From: Rummeliibacillus sp044763875
Lineage (GTDB): Bacteria; Bacillota; Bacilli; Bacillales_A; Planococcaceae
Direction of reading: 5' to 3'
NCBI RefSeq assembly: GCF_044763875.1
Contig: NZ_JBIWGZ010000002.1
Coordinates: 496,001 to 560,000 of the forward strand
Length of the DNA stretch: 64,000 bases
Shown: positions 1-8,506 of the stretch, piece by piece
Layout: the number at the start of each line of letters is the position of its first letter
Numbering within the stretch: the stretch's first letter is position 1
Made by a program: the position numbers and the translations under genes
The notes under the pieces: model-generated
The model's input: only the letters and a program-made list of their open reading frames with translations
Databases searched by the model: none
Told to the model about the DNA's origin: nothing

Positions 1-1952
1 CTGGTAATGAACTGATTAGTAAATTAAAAAATTCTAATGACATGGATTGGCAATTTACTAATCGCACAAAAGCACTGGATCATCTTAATAATGGTGATTA
101 TTTTTCTGTAATAATTATTCCCAAAAATTTCTCTCATGATTTAGCTTCTGTAGTAAATGAAAATCCTCATAAAGCCCAGCTTGAATATTTTGTAAATGAA
201 AAGATTAATTCTATTGCACCTAAAATTACAAGTAGTGGTGCTAGTGTACTTGTCGATTCGATGAGTAGCCAATTTATCGGCACCGTTAATGGGACAATAT
301 TTGATATCTTTAATCGTATTGGTATTGCAATGAAACAGGACTTACCTGATATTGAAAAATTAAAGAGTTTTGTCTTTACACTTGAGAAAGATTTGCCATC
401 CATTTATAGTAAAATAAAATCCGCGCAGCAGGATGTAAATAAAGCTAGCCAAATTGTAAATTATGCGAAAAAAGAAATCCCTAAAACAGAGATCTTAACA
501 TCTCAAGGGCTAACTACTGTTAATGATACTCTTAATTTTATCGATCAAGCCGAGACACAATTAAATGCTATTAGTCCTCAAGTAAAAAAAGATATGCAAA
601 CAGTACAACAAATCGCAACGGATGCTAACAAGTTACTAACACAATTAAAACAGGCAAATATTAGTTTTACAGAAATTGAAACTGTGAAGAATAATTTAGA
701 TAACCGAGTTACTGAAGCAATTGATAAAATATCTACAATCAATCAACTTCTACTGTCACTTAAACAATACAATTTAGAAAACAAATCTTCAACAAATTCA
801 AAAACTTTAGATCAGGCCATTGCACAAACTGAAGCCACCAGTAAAATATTAAACAATGCACAAACAAATGCCCGCGAAATGGATACAGCACTTGGAAATA
901 AAGAACAAGAAATCACTAATTCAATAAATCAACTACAACGAATTGCTACTAATACATCTGTTGAATTAGATCGCTTTGTTAAGGAATATACGCAAACAGT
1001 GGAACCAACAATTTTTGAACAGATCCATCGTGCAAAGCAAACATTGATAGGCGCAAAGGAAACCCTTACAGATATTCAAGGTACAATACCTAAAGTCGCA
1101 ACCTTACTAAATAATACGGATGGCTTCATTTACGATACACAAAAAGGTATCCAAACTTTTGTAAGTGAGTATCCATATGTAAATGAAAGAGTGCATCGAT
1201 TAGCTGATAAAATTCGAACTTTAGAAAAAGAGACCGATTTAACTAGCATTATTCAATTGTTAATAAATAATCCTATCGCAGAAAAATCATTCTTTGAACA
1301 GCCCATTAAGATGAATGAGCATCGTGTATTTCCAATTGAAAATTACGGTACTGGCATGGCACCGTTTTATACAGTATTAGCCATTTGGGTTGGCTGTCTC
1401 TTGCTGATTTCACTTCTATCTGTTGATACAAAACAGGTTGATGACTTCGAAATCCGAGAAGTTTATTTTGGAAAACTTCTTACTTTCTGGACGATTGGAA
1501 TTCTTCAAACAATCATTATTGTTTTGGGTAATATTTTTATCTTAAAAGTATCCGTACATGACCCATTTTGGTTCATTGTATTTTGTTTATTTATAAGCCT
1601 TGTATTTATGTCCATTGTATATACACTCGTTTCAGTATTTGGAGATGTAGGAAAGGCGTTATCAATCGTTTTGCTTGTTTTACAGCTTGCTGGCTCAGGC
1701 GGAACATTTCCAGTGGTACTTTTGCCGAAGTTTTTCCAAATACTTAATCCATTTCTTCCTTTCACTTATGCTATTTCGTTAGCCCGAGAAGCAATTGGTG
1801 GAATAATTTGGACAAAAGTTAGGACTGATTTTATTTTCTTATTTGTCGTTCTCGTTATAGTTTTACTTTTCGGTAGTATTTTCAAAAAACAACTCCGTAA
1901 TTTAACACAGAATATGTTACGAAAATCGAGAAAGTCTGGTCTTTTTCATTAA
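1..1952 (+). CDS. YhgE/Pip-family membrane protein (ABC-2 type), 5'-truncated by window edge
   Basis: The reading frame is open back to base 3, so the true start lies left of the window. The visible N-terminus (GNELISKLKNSNDMDWQF, then NNGDYFSVIIIPKNFS) is typical of the extracytoplasmic start of YhgE/Pip proteins, after their first membrane segment. A long polar helical stretch (about residues 100-420 counted from the ATG at 42) is followed by about six hydrophobic segments up to residue 620. That layout matches ABC-2-like proteins of this family, which include phage-infection receptors and ESX/T7SS-linked proteins. The exact substrate is unknown. A terminator follows at 2041. Confidence 0.85.
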   Translation, partial: GNELISKLKNSNDMDWQFTNRTKALDHLNNGDYFSVIIIPKNFSHDLASVVNENPHKAQLEYFVNEKINSIAPKITSSGASVLVDSMSSQFIGTVNGTIFDIFNRIGIAMKQDLPDIEKLKSFVFTLEKDLPSIYSKIKSAQQDVNKASQIVNYAKKEIPKTEILTSQGLTTVNDTLNFIDQAETQLNAISPQVKKDMQTVQQIATDANKLLTQLKQANISFTEIETVKNNLDNRVTEAIDKISTINQLLLSLKQYNLENKSSTNSKTLDQAIAQTEATSKILNNAQTNAREMDTALGNKEQEITNSINQLQRIATNTSVELDRFVKEYTQTVEPTIFEQIHRAKQTLIGAKETLTDIQGTIPKVATLLNNTDGFIYDTQKGIQTFVSEYPYVNERVHRLADKIRTLEKETDLTSIIQLLINNPIAEKSFFEQPIKMNEHRVFPIENYGTGMAPFYTVLAIWVGCLLLISLLSVDTKQVDDFEIREVYFGKLLTFWTIGILQTIIIVLGNIFILKVSVHDPFWFIVFCLFISLVFMSIVYTLVSVFGDVGKALSIVLLVLQLAGSGGTFPVVLLPKFFQILNPFLPFTYAISLAREAIGGIIWTKVRTDFIFLFVVLVIVLLFGSIFKKQLRNLTQNMLRKSRKSGLFH

Positions 1953-2040
1953 TATAATTTCAAATGTTATATTGACATTTGTATTATAGAAAAATATCAT
2001 TGACTGGATTCTTACATAAGTAAGACTCAATAATCTCAAA

Positions 2041-2083
2041 ACAAAAAGCCTTACACCGGTCAATGTGTAAGGCTTTTGTTTTT
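2041..2083 (+). terminator. Rho-independent terminator after the YhgE/Pip gene
   Basis: A 15-bp stem (2041-2056 with 2065-2079, core AAAAGCCTTACAC / GTGTAAGGCTTTT) is followed by a T tract. It lies 90 bases after the stop codon. Confidence 0.85.
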
Positions 2084-2145
2084 TAGTATCAAGTATCTCT
2101 ATAAATACTAAACACACTATATTTTTTATTTCATTAATAAAGTAC

Positions 2146-2173
2146 TTGTCTTTTTCAAAATTCATTGTATAAT
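2146..2173 (+). promoter_or_regulatory. SigA-like promoter of an orphan transcript
   Basis: A TTGTCT -35 box (2146-2151) and a perfect TATAAT -10 box (2168-2173) are separated by 16 bases. No protein gene follows on this strand. The next elements are the hairpins of the candidate RNA at 2180-2298. Confidence 0.6.
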
Positions 2174-2179
2174 ATTATC

Positions 2180-2298
2180 TTAGGTGCCAAACCTATGTGA
2201 TATTTACTTGTAAATAATCACAAAAAAGAACTCCGTAACGGCACGGATTGCCGGGAGTTCTTTTCTTATGAGCAGGCAGATGAGCGCCTGCTTTTTTT
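2180..2298 (+). ncRNA. Candidate structured small RNA with four consecutive hairpins
   Basis: Starting about 7 bases after a TATAAT box, the sequence holds four successive stem-loops. They are TAGGT/ACCTA (2181-2195), TGTGAT..ATCACA with an inner ATTTA/TAAAT (2196-2222), an 11-bp AAAAGAACTCC stem (2224-2264) with an inner GGCA/TGCC hairpin, and GCAGGC/GCCTGC (2272-2291) followed by seven Ts. The last is a clear intrinsic terminator. The third could act as an earlier one. No good ORF is present, and the downstream gene is on the other strand, so a leader function is unlikely. I do not recognise the RNA family. The structure and promoter are seen in the sequence. Expression is inferred. Confidence 0.5.
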
Positions 2299-2574
2299 AT
2301 ACCCATTTTCTTGAAATACCTCTAGAGTAACAATCCCCTGCATCTTACATATTTCCGACATAATATTTCCCTAATATAACTAATCGTTTGATACATAATA
2401 ACCAGAATTCCTATTTGGAAGGGATTCGTAAGTCTATTCATATCAATTCATTATTAACTTCAGTACTTGATTAGATTAATAACCAAGTCACCGAATATTT
2501 AGTTGACTATTTTTTCTACAAAAAAACTGCCTCCAGCTAGTAATTGAAGCTGTTAGACAGTTGTTGAAAGATTA

Positions 2575-3573
2575 TTAGAAAAACATATTTAAAATGAAGT
2601 AGCATACTGCTGCTAAAGCCGCTGCAGTTGGCATTGTAATAATCCAAGTCATGACAATTTTACGTGCCACGCCCCATTTAACACCTTTTACGCGTTGTGC
2701 AGTTCCAACACCCATAATAGCAGAAGAAATAACATGTGTTGTACTTACAGGTAGATGAATTAAAGTTGCTCCGAAGATTACAGATGCTGAAGCTAAATCT
2801 GCTGCTGCACCATTTATAGGACGTAGTTTCATAATTTTGCCGCCTACTGTTTTGATAATTTTATAACCACCAATTGAAGTACCTAGCCCCATAGCAGTAG
2901 CAGCTGCAATTCGTACCCAAGATTGAATTTCATCACCAGTTTGCCATCCAGCTGCAATGAGAGCCATTGTCATAATTCCCATTGCCTTTTGCGCATCATT
3001 CGTACCATGTGTAAAAGATTGAATTGCTGCAGTACAAATTTGTAATATGCGAATTCCTTTATTTGTTTTATAAAGATTAGCTTTTCTGAAAATCACTTTA
3101 AACAGTGACATCATCAGGAAACCTGCAGCAATAGCGATGAATGGTGATAATAATAAAGCTTCTAGAATTTTTATAAATCCACTATAGTTTAAAATACCGA
3201 ATCCTGCAGCTGCAATAGCTGAACCAGCAATAGCACCTATAATGGCATGCGAAGAACTAGATGGAATACCATAGTACCAAGTGATTAAATTCCAGATAAT
3301 AGCTGCTATTAATGCTGCTAAAATTACGATAGAGCCATTAGACAAAGCAAATGGATCGACAATATCCTTTGTAATCGCTTTTGCTACACCTGTAAAGGTA
3401 ATGGCACCTATAAAGTTCATAGTAGCAGCCAGCACAACAGCAATTTTTGGTGGTAGAGCTCTGGTTGAAACGGATGTTGCAATAGCATTGGCTGTGTCGT
3501 GAAATCCATTGATGAAATCAAAAGTCAGTGCGAAAATTACGACTAAAACGGTCAGTACAATTATTGAATCCAT
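2575..3573 (-). CDS. pit: Inorganic phosphate transporter, PiT family
   Basis: This 332-residue, almost wholly hydrophobic protein has the PiT signature repeats near both ends: GFHDTANAIATSVSTRALPP close to the N-terminus (about residues 23-42) and the second-half copy containing THGTNDAQKAMGI. The family imports phosphate with protons or sodium across the cytoplasmic membrane at low affinity. It lies 17 bases downstream of a DUF47 gene on the same strand, the usual PiT partner arrangement (ykaA-pit in B. subtilis). An AAGGAG motif precedes the ATG at a rather long 13-base distance. A weak hairpin with a T-run on this strand (2520-2570) follows the gene. Confidence 0.92.
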   Translation of the reverse strand: MDSIIVLTVLVVIFALTFDFINGFHDTANAIATSVSTRALPPKIAVVLAATMNFIGAITFTGVAKAITKDIVDPFALSNGSIVILAALIAAIIWNLITWYYGIPSSSSHAIIGAIAGSAIAAAGFGILNYSGFIKILEALLLSPFIAIAAGFLMMSLFKVIFRKANLYKTNKGIRILQICTAAIQSFTHGTNDAQKAMGIMTMALIAAGWQTGDEIQSWVRIAAATAMGLGTSIGGYKIIKTVGGKIMKLRPINGAAADLASASVIFGATLIHLPVSTTHVISSAIMGVGTAQRVKGVKWGVARKIVMTWIITMPTAAALAAVCYFILNMFF

Positions 3574-3590
3574 TCGTTATCATTCGCTCC

Positions 3591-4211
3591 TTATGCATTA
3601 CGCATAATAATTGTTTCCATCGTGTTCGCCACGTTTTGACAATCATCAGCAATATCTTCTAGTTGTTCATATAAATCTTTAAGTTGGATAATACGGATTG
3701 GATCTTTTTCATTTAAAAATAATCGTTTAATAGAAGTACGTAATACTTCATCACATTTACTCTCATAATCTTTTATTAAAATAGCATTTTCACGCATGCT
3801 AGTTAAATTTTTATTTTGTAATTTATCCATTGCTTTTACGATTTCATCTGCACTTTTTACAATATAGCTGATGAAAGTGTTCATCGATTTATCTATATTG
3901 GTAAGTGCAAACATATCAAAATGAGCGATACATTCTTCCATACCATCAAGAACATCATCCATACTATTTGCTAAAGCAAGGATATCTTCTCTTTCAATGG
4001 GGGTCATAAATGATTTGTTTAGCATGACGATTAGTTCATGAATCAGAGTATCTCCATCTGTTTCATATTTCTTCATGCGAGTACTAATTTCTCGTAGATC
4101 CTCTAAGTTTTGAATACGAAAATCATTGGCATAATGCACTGCCTCTTGAACGTTGACTGAAATTTTTGCTAATACCTCAAAAAATGGATCTGCTTTTTTT
4201 CGACTAAACAT
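3591..4211 (-). CDS. ykaA: DUF47 (PhoU-like) partner of the phosphate transporter
   Basis: This 206-residue, helix-rich soluble protein has the DUF47/YkaA pattern: an N-terminal FEVLAKISVNVQEA helix, then DGDTLIHELIVMLNKSFMTPIEREDI with the conserved TPIEREDI segment, and a central ANSMDDVLDGMEECI. DUF47 proteins resemble PhoU and are thought to modulate PiT permeases. GGAGGAATTT directly precedes the ATG. It is the first gene of a two-gene unit with pit. Confidence 0.9.
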   Translation of the reverse strand: MFSRKKADPFFEVLAKISVNVQEAVHYANDFRIQNLEDLREISTRMKKYETDGDTLIHELIVMLNKSFMTPIEREDILALANSMDDVLDGMEECIAHFDMFALTNIDKSMNTFISYIVKSADEIVKAMDKLQNKNLTSMRENAILIKDYESKCDEVLRTSIKRLFLNEKDPIRIIQLKDLYEQLEDIADDCQNVANTMETIIMRNA

Positions 4212-4920
4212 AAATTCCTCCTGAAAAAGTTAGTGTCAAAACTTGTTGTTTTGAGCGCAAAAATATCTTAACAATAAATTAATAAAATTTCTCTTAAATT
4301 TACACTTTTTAACGCAACATTTACAATCTTGTAATATAAGCGTTCACAAAACTGAAAAACACCTTTAGTTTTTTCAGTAAAAATATTTCATTCACAGCAT
4401 AAAATTAACTTAAATAGAATATTTAAGTTAAAACGAGATTTACCATCCCTTAATTTAAAGCGATTTCACAAGTAGCATACCATGTCAATATAATTTTCTT
4501 GTAAAGTTTAACTTGTTATACTTTTTGTGAATCAACCTGTATTCTTAAAAAATAAATTTACAAAAAATATGTTTATTATCATCTATTCTGCTCTTCATAA
4601 TTGGGGAAAATTATCAAATTATGCTACGATGTTAGGCTATCTTACTTTAAACGATCTCTTTTCGCTTTTATAAAATAACCCCGTTAATTAAGTTGTTGAT
4701 ATTTGGAAGGAATAGTTATTGAGCTTAGCGTGCTGGTGCTGTGGTTAAAATCGACAGTAGCCAATTGAATAGGAGGAAGTGATTAACTCCCGATTCTCAC
4801 AACACCGTTCAATAAGATACCTGACGAATAATTTCATAACGGTATTTTAGACTTTTTAGCCCTGGGCTACACCAATAAGCGATACCTAGTTTAGATAATG
4901 TTCAATTCTGGGCGCACTAA
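4212..4920. other. Gene-free, AT-rich 0.7-kb gap upstream of the phosphate operon
   Basis: No ORF with a ribosome-binding site was found on either strand. The left part (4212-4680) is very AT-rich and presumably holds the promoter of the DUF47-pit operon, but I could not settle on one -35/-10 pair. The right part (about 4700-4910) is more GC-rich and has short self-complementary pieces such as GGAG..CTCC and AGCCC-T-GGGCT. It looks like degraded non-coding or mobile sequence that I cannot name. Confidence 0.5.
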
Positions 4921-4950
4921 AAAAAAGATACGTAAAATTCTACGTATCTC
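4921..4950 (-). terminator. Terminator of the histidine phosphatase gene
   Basis: GATACGTA/TACGTATC (8 bp, 4927-4948) is followed on the minus strand by eight Ts. It begins immediately after the stop codon of the phosphatase gene. Confidence 0.8.
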
Positions 4951-4951
4951 T

Positions 4952-5527
4952 CTACTTATTTAACAAATGTTGAATCTGATTATATTTTTCTAACCACCAT
5001 TTTCCATCTCGGTCATGAATTATACTTACTCCACCATTCGATAACCGAGCACTTTGGGGGAAAATCTCAGGATTCTCTACCATTGAAAAAAGTGTATGGA
5101 TTACAGCACCATGCGTTACTAATATTACATTTCCATCAGGATATTGGTCATGAATTTTAAGCAAACCACTTGCTATTCTTTCTTTTAATTGTTCAATTTT
5201 TTCCTGGTTTGGATATTCTTTGTGCGGGTAAACCTTTACACGTTCTTCATAGGTCATACCCTCTGCTACTCCGAAAGTTCGCTCAGCAAACTCCCTTAAT
5301 TGAAAGAATGGTAATTTTAATTCTTCATTCATAATGGTCGCTGTAAGCATTGCTCTTTGTAGGGTACTGGTAAATATAGCATCGCATTTTATCTTTTTAA
5401 AATAGTTTCTACACACAGTTGCCTGTTGCTTTCCTCTGTCATTTAGAGTCGTATCTGTACCACCTTGAAGTCTACCTTCACAATTCCAATCTGTTTCACC
5501 ATGGCGTACAATATATATTTTTGTCAT
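4952..5527 (-). CDS. Histidine phosphatase family protein (phosphoglycerate mutase-like)
   Basis: The protein carries the RHGETDWN catalytic motif at residues 8-15, ending LQGGTDTTLNDRG. It also has a second basic TSTLQRAMLTA segment, an E-containing FAERTFGVAEG loop and the C-terminal VTHGAVI histidine. These are the hallmarks of cofactor-independent acid phosphatases of the PhoE/CobC type. At about 191 residues the length is normal. Substrate specificity cannot be read from sequence. I place the start at the ATG giving MTKIYIVRHGE. An upstream GTG two codons earlier is possible, and the Shine-Dalgarno sequence (GGGG) is weak. It is a single-gene unit with its own terminator. Confidence 0.85.
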   Translation of the reverse strand: MTKIYIVRHGETDWNCEGRLQGGTDTTLNDRGKQQATVCRNYFKKIKCDAIFTSTLQRAMLTATIMNEELKLPFFQLREFAERTFGVAEGMTYEERVKVYPHKEYPNQEKIEQLKERIASGLLKIHDQYPDGNVILVTHGAVIHTLFSMVENPEIFPQSARLSNGGVSIIHDRDGKWWLEKYNQIQHLLNK

Positions 5528-5533
5528 ACACAC

Positions 5534-6175
5534 ACCCCATTATCTACTATGAGTAACATCGTATCATAAAAAAGAAAATACTCTACAATTTTGTAGAATA
5601 AAATTAATTATTGCATTATCATAGTTGAATTACACAGTTGATGAAAGACTAACTATTCGACAAAATATCTGCAATCTTGCAGATATCAAATGATTCGTTA
5701 CACAAAGTAACATTTTTTTATATAAATCGACTTAGTGAAAATAAGGGCATTTTATGTCGAATAATTACAAAGTACGTTTCAGCTAAGTCGCATATTTTCA
5801 ACAATAATTGTAGATAATATACAAATATATATTAGCCCCTAAAAAAGAGGGTTAAAACAATTTATATTTAAATAATCAGATTTTGAATGGGTAAAATCAA
5901 AAATTAATAGTATGAAACGTATTTTGATAATGAAATGATGGACAAGAAAAAGGCTAGAATAGCAATTAATATGAAACTAGCTGAACGAGTCAGCCGCTTA
6001 AGGGTTCATATGAAGTAATCCTGAAAACCAAGGCTCCTGTATCGCTTCTCCTCAGAACGTGGCTATTTTATGATATCTTCATCGAAACTGTCCTTCACGA
6101 GAAAGTTGAAAAGACACTTTCGATTCAGTCCTAAATACAACTGTCTGGGGTGAACGTACATGTTCTGCTATAAAA
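5534..6175. other. Gene-free 0.64-kb gap with an inverted repeat
   Basis: No convincing gene was found. A spaced inverted repeat, CGACTTAG (starting near 5728) with CTAAGTCG (near 5785), encloses about 50 bases. The sequence from about 5940 to 6175 is less AT-rich than the rest and resembles worn-down coding or mobile DNA, but I could not identify it. No U-tracted hairpin is obvious just after the nuclease gene. Confidence 0.45.
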
Positions 6176-6970
6176 TCAGCTTGCTTTCGTAAAACCTGCT
6201 TTTTGTGCTTCTTCTTCTGTACAAAACATTTTCTCTGCTTTTACTTCTTCGTAGTTATTCATTCCAGGTAAATGGTACAATTTTTTCCCTTTACTATTAA
6301 TATTTCCTTTAATTTTGCAAACTCCGGTTTCGGAGTTTTTGTTATTATTTTGTGATTGATTAGATGTAGAAGATGCATTTGCATTTGTTGATTTGCTCTT
6401 TGTAGCATCCTCACCAGGTCTCCAGTTTTTCACAACCGATTTAACAAATCCACGATCTGTGACATAACCATCATATTGCCAAATACCTTTTTTATCTTTT
6501 TTTGCTTCTTCTTGAATTTTCTCATACTTGTCTACATATTTTGTATTAGGTTTGTAAATATACCCTACTCGCACAAGTCCTTCTCGAATAAGTTGTTCTT
6601 GTACACTTTTTCCATCTGCAAAAACATATGCTAGTAAGCGTCCGTACTTGTCTTCTTTACCACCTACATCAAATTCTAGTGAAACGTCTTTTGCATTATT
6701 TAATATTTCTCTATTACGAGCTTGTGCTTCACGCCCAAATGGTTGCTCGCCTATTTTTTTATGGTACATTTCAGGTGCATCAACTAATAAATATCGAACT
6801 TTTTTCGTTTCACCTTTGTATTTTACTTTAATCGTATCGCCATCCATTATACTGACAACCTCAACTGAAGCTCGATTATTATCCTTTGTAGATTTGGAAG
6901 TTTGTCCAATTTTACATCCTGCTAAAACTAAAAAAACAAAAATGCATAATACAATCAACCATATTTTCAA
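6176..6970 (-). CDS. Thermonuclease (SNase-like) lipoprotein
   Basis: A lipoprotein signal (hydrophobic stretch then LAGC, Cys19) anchors the 264-residue protein outside the cell. The SNase domain spans about residues 36-170. It has VSIMDGDTIKV (metal-binding Asp), KVRYLLVDAPE (catalytic Arg, Asp and Glu) and KYGRLLAYVF (second catalytic Arg), so it should cleave DNA/RNA. A Ser/Asn-rich linker follows. The C-terminal module, with CKIKGNIN, YHLPGM and FCTEEEAQKAGF, accompanies many Bacillus nucleases of the YncB type. No operon partner is evident. Confidence 0.92.
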   Translation of the reverse strand: MKIWLIVLCIFVFLVLAGCKIGQTSKSTKDNNRASVEVVSIMDGDTIKVKYKGETKKVRYLLVDAPEMYHKKIGEQPFGREAQARNREILNNAKDVSLEFDVGGKEDKYGRLLAYVFADGKSVQEQLIREGLVRVGYIYKPNTKYVDKYEKIQEEAKKDKKGIWQYDGYVTDRGFVKSVVKNWRPGEDATKSKSTNANASSTSNQSQNNNKNSETGVCKIKGNINSKGKKLYHLPGMNNYEEVKAEKMFCTEEEAQKAGFTKAS

Positions 6971-7018
6971 TTATTTCACCAACATTCTTTCTCTATTGCT
7001 TTATTTGTTTTTTTGAAC

Positions 7019-7040
7019 AGCGCCAAACCATTGGCGCTGT
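7019..7040. other. Perfect GC-rich hairpin next to the yutG stop codon
   Basis: ACAGCGCCAA and TTGGCGCTGT form a 10-bp stem with a very short loop, a few bases beyond the yutG stop. No T-run follows on either strand, so this is not a classical terminator. It may protect the 3' end of the yutG transcript. Confidence 0.5.
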
Positions 7041-7046
7041 CCCTTA

Positions 7047-7592
7047 CTAAATTTTATCTCTACCAACGATTGATTCACCTGCTTCTTCTAGATCACGAAT
7101 ACGGTGAGCTAATCGAGACGATGCGGATGCAGCAATACTTCCCACTAAATCATCTAAAAAAGTATGGACACCATGACCAGTCTTTGAATCAAGTTGTTGG
7201 ATTATTCCAGTTTTCTTTTTATCTAAATGGCCATATGTTGTAACAGCAATACTCCCGTACGTAAGAACAGACCCTATTGCTAGTGTTTCATCGACGCCAA
7301 ATAAACTTTCATCAGATTCAATTAACTGTTGCAATGGTTGAGATAACATTCTTTTCTCAGCCAATTCATCTAATTCAATCCCGACAAGAAGAGCGTGTTG
7401 AACTTCTCTTTTGTTTAATACACGTTCAACTGATACTACGCAATGGTTTATTGTTAACCCATTATTATAAGGATATTGCATTTCATAAACAATTTCCGCA
7501 ATGTCATTGATTGTTACACCACGACGTTCTAATGCTTCTCGTGCTGCTTTCGCCACAATATCTGAAGACACTTTAAGTTTTTCATTGTACAT
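7047..7592 (-). CDS. yutG: Phosphatidylglycerophosphatase A-related protein (YutG family)
   Basis: The 181-residue protein matches the YutG branch of the PgpA-like family. It has an N-terminal AREALERRGVTINDIAEIVYEMQ segment, a central EIVYEMQYPY and VVSVERVLNKREVQHALLVGIELD, and a conserved C-terminal DSKTGHGVHTFLDDLVG with acidic metal-binding residues. PgpA enzymes dephosphorylate phosphatidylglycerophosphate. For the soluble YutG branch the substrate is less certain. It stands alone, and its 5' end faces the divergent yjcH. Confidence 0.85.
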   Translation of the reverse strand: MYNEKLKVSSDIVAKAAREALERRGVTINDIAEIVYEMQYPYNNGLTINHCVVSVERVLNKREVQHALLVGIELDELAEKRMLSQPLQQLIESDESLFGVDETLAIGSVLTYGSIAVTTYGHLDKKKTGIIQQLDSKTGHGVHTFLDDLVGSIAASASSRLAHRIRDLEEAGESIVGRDKI

Positions 7593-7696
7593 TGATAAAC
7601 CTCATTTCTAGTTAATAATTCAGTCTATCTACTATTATACCTTTACGAACTCATATGTTACAATTTCCCTACATATACATTAAAGGAGTGTTCAAT

Positions 7697-8419
7697 GTGG
7701 GACAAGGAACCATTACAGATATTGAATTTTTCAGCGAGGCCCTACAGGAAAAGTTAGAACTATTAATCTATATCCCAGCAAATTATTCTCCCTTTTATAA
7801 ATATTCAGTTTTAATCGCTTCAGACGGCAAAGACTATTTTCAGTTAGGCCGCATAAGCCGTGTAGCTGACGAGTACTTAGCCAATGAAGAAATTGAAAAT
7901 TTAATAATTGTAGGTGTCCCTTATAAAAGTATTGAAGATCGCAGAAGGAAGTACTTACCTAATGGTGATTTACATGATGCCTATTTGCGCTTTTTAGCAC
8001 ATGAACTTGTGCCATATATAGATGAACAATATTCAACTTATCGAATGGGCATGAGTCGTGCACTTATTGGTGATTCACAGGCAGCTACCGTTTCTTTGCT
8101 TGCTGCTATCGCTTACCCTAATATTTTTGGCAAGGTGATTCTGCAATCTCCTTTTGTTGACGATATGGTACTCGATAAAGTTCGCGAAGTAAAAGATCCA
8201 CATGCATTCTCTATTTATCATGTTGTGGGTTCTTTAGAACATGAAGTGACGACAATGAATAAGACGATTAAAGACTTCCTAACACCAAATCGTAAACTTC
8301 ATCAATTATTGGTTGACAGAGGTTTTACTACTTTTTATGAAGAGTTTGAGGGACAACATACATGGAAATATTGGCAAAAGGATTTAAAAAGAGCAATAAA
8401 ACAAAAATTTAGTCTATAA
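7697..8419 (+). CDS. yjcH: Putative esterase, enterochelin-esterase-like fold (YjcH)
   Basis: This alpha/beta-hydrolase (240 residues from the chosen start) has the nucleophile elbow GDSQA (in ALIGDSQAATVSLLAA) and a late EGQHTWKYW with the catalytic His. YjcH-type proteins are esterases related to IroE/Fes. The true substrate is unknown. The frame extends 14 codons upstream, but the GTG at 7697 is preceded by AAAGGAG at 8 bases, so I use it. It is first in the conserved yjcH-yjcG-yjcF cluster, though a 14-bp hairpin separates it from yjcG. Confidence 0.85.
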   Translation: MGQGTITDIEFFSEALQEKLELLIYIPANYSPFYKYSVLIASDGKDYFQLGRISRVADEYLANEEIENLIIVGVPYKSIEDRRRKYLPNGDLHDAYLRFLAHELVPYIDEQYSTYRMGMSRALIGDSQAATVSLLAAIAYPNIFGKVILQSPFVDDMVLDKVREVKDPHAFSIYHVVGSLEHEVTTMNKTIKDFLTPNRKLHQLLVDRGFTTFYEEFEGQHTWKYWQKDLKRAIKQKFSL

Positions 8420-8437
8420 AGTAGTTATCACATTTCA

Positions 8438-8474
8438 TGTTCTCAATTTTCTGCTATACTGAAAATTGAGAACA
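8438..8474 (+). promoter_or_regulatory. 14-bp inverted repeat between yjcH and yjcG
   Basis: TGTTCTCAATTTTC and GAAAATTGAGAACA pair perfectly around the 9-base loop TGCTATACT, which itself contains a TATACT -10-like hexamer. There is no T tract after it. It could be an operator over a yjcG promoter or an RNA processing or attenuation hairpin. Confidence 0.5.
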
Positions 8475-8506
8475 ATAAACAATTAACTCCAAGGAGGTTC
8501 TGCTTG

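Noticed and set aside
4740..4910. Possible group II intron or retroelement remnant
   Set aside because: Short strings there (CTCCCGATTCTCACAACACC and nearby) vaguely recall intron-encoded regions, but no domain V, reverse transcriptase or boundary could be shown.
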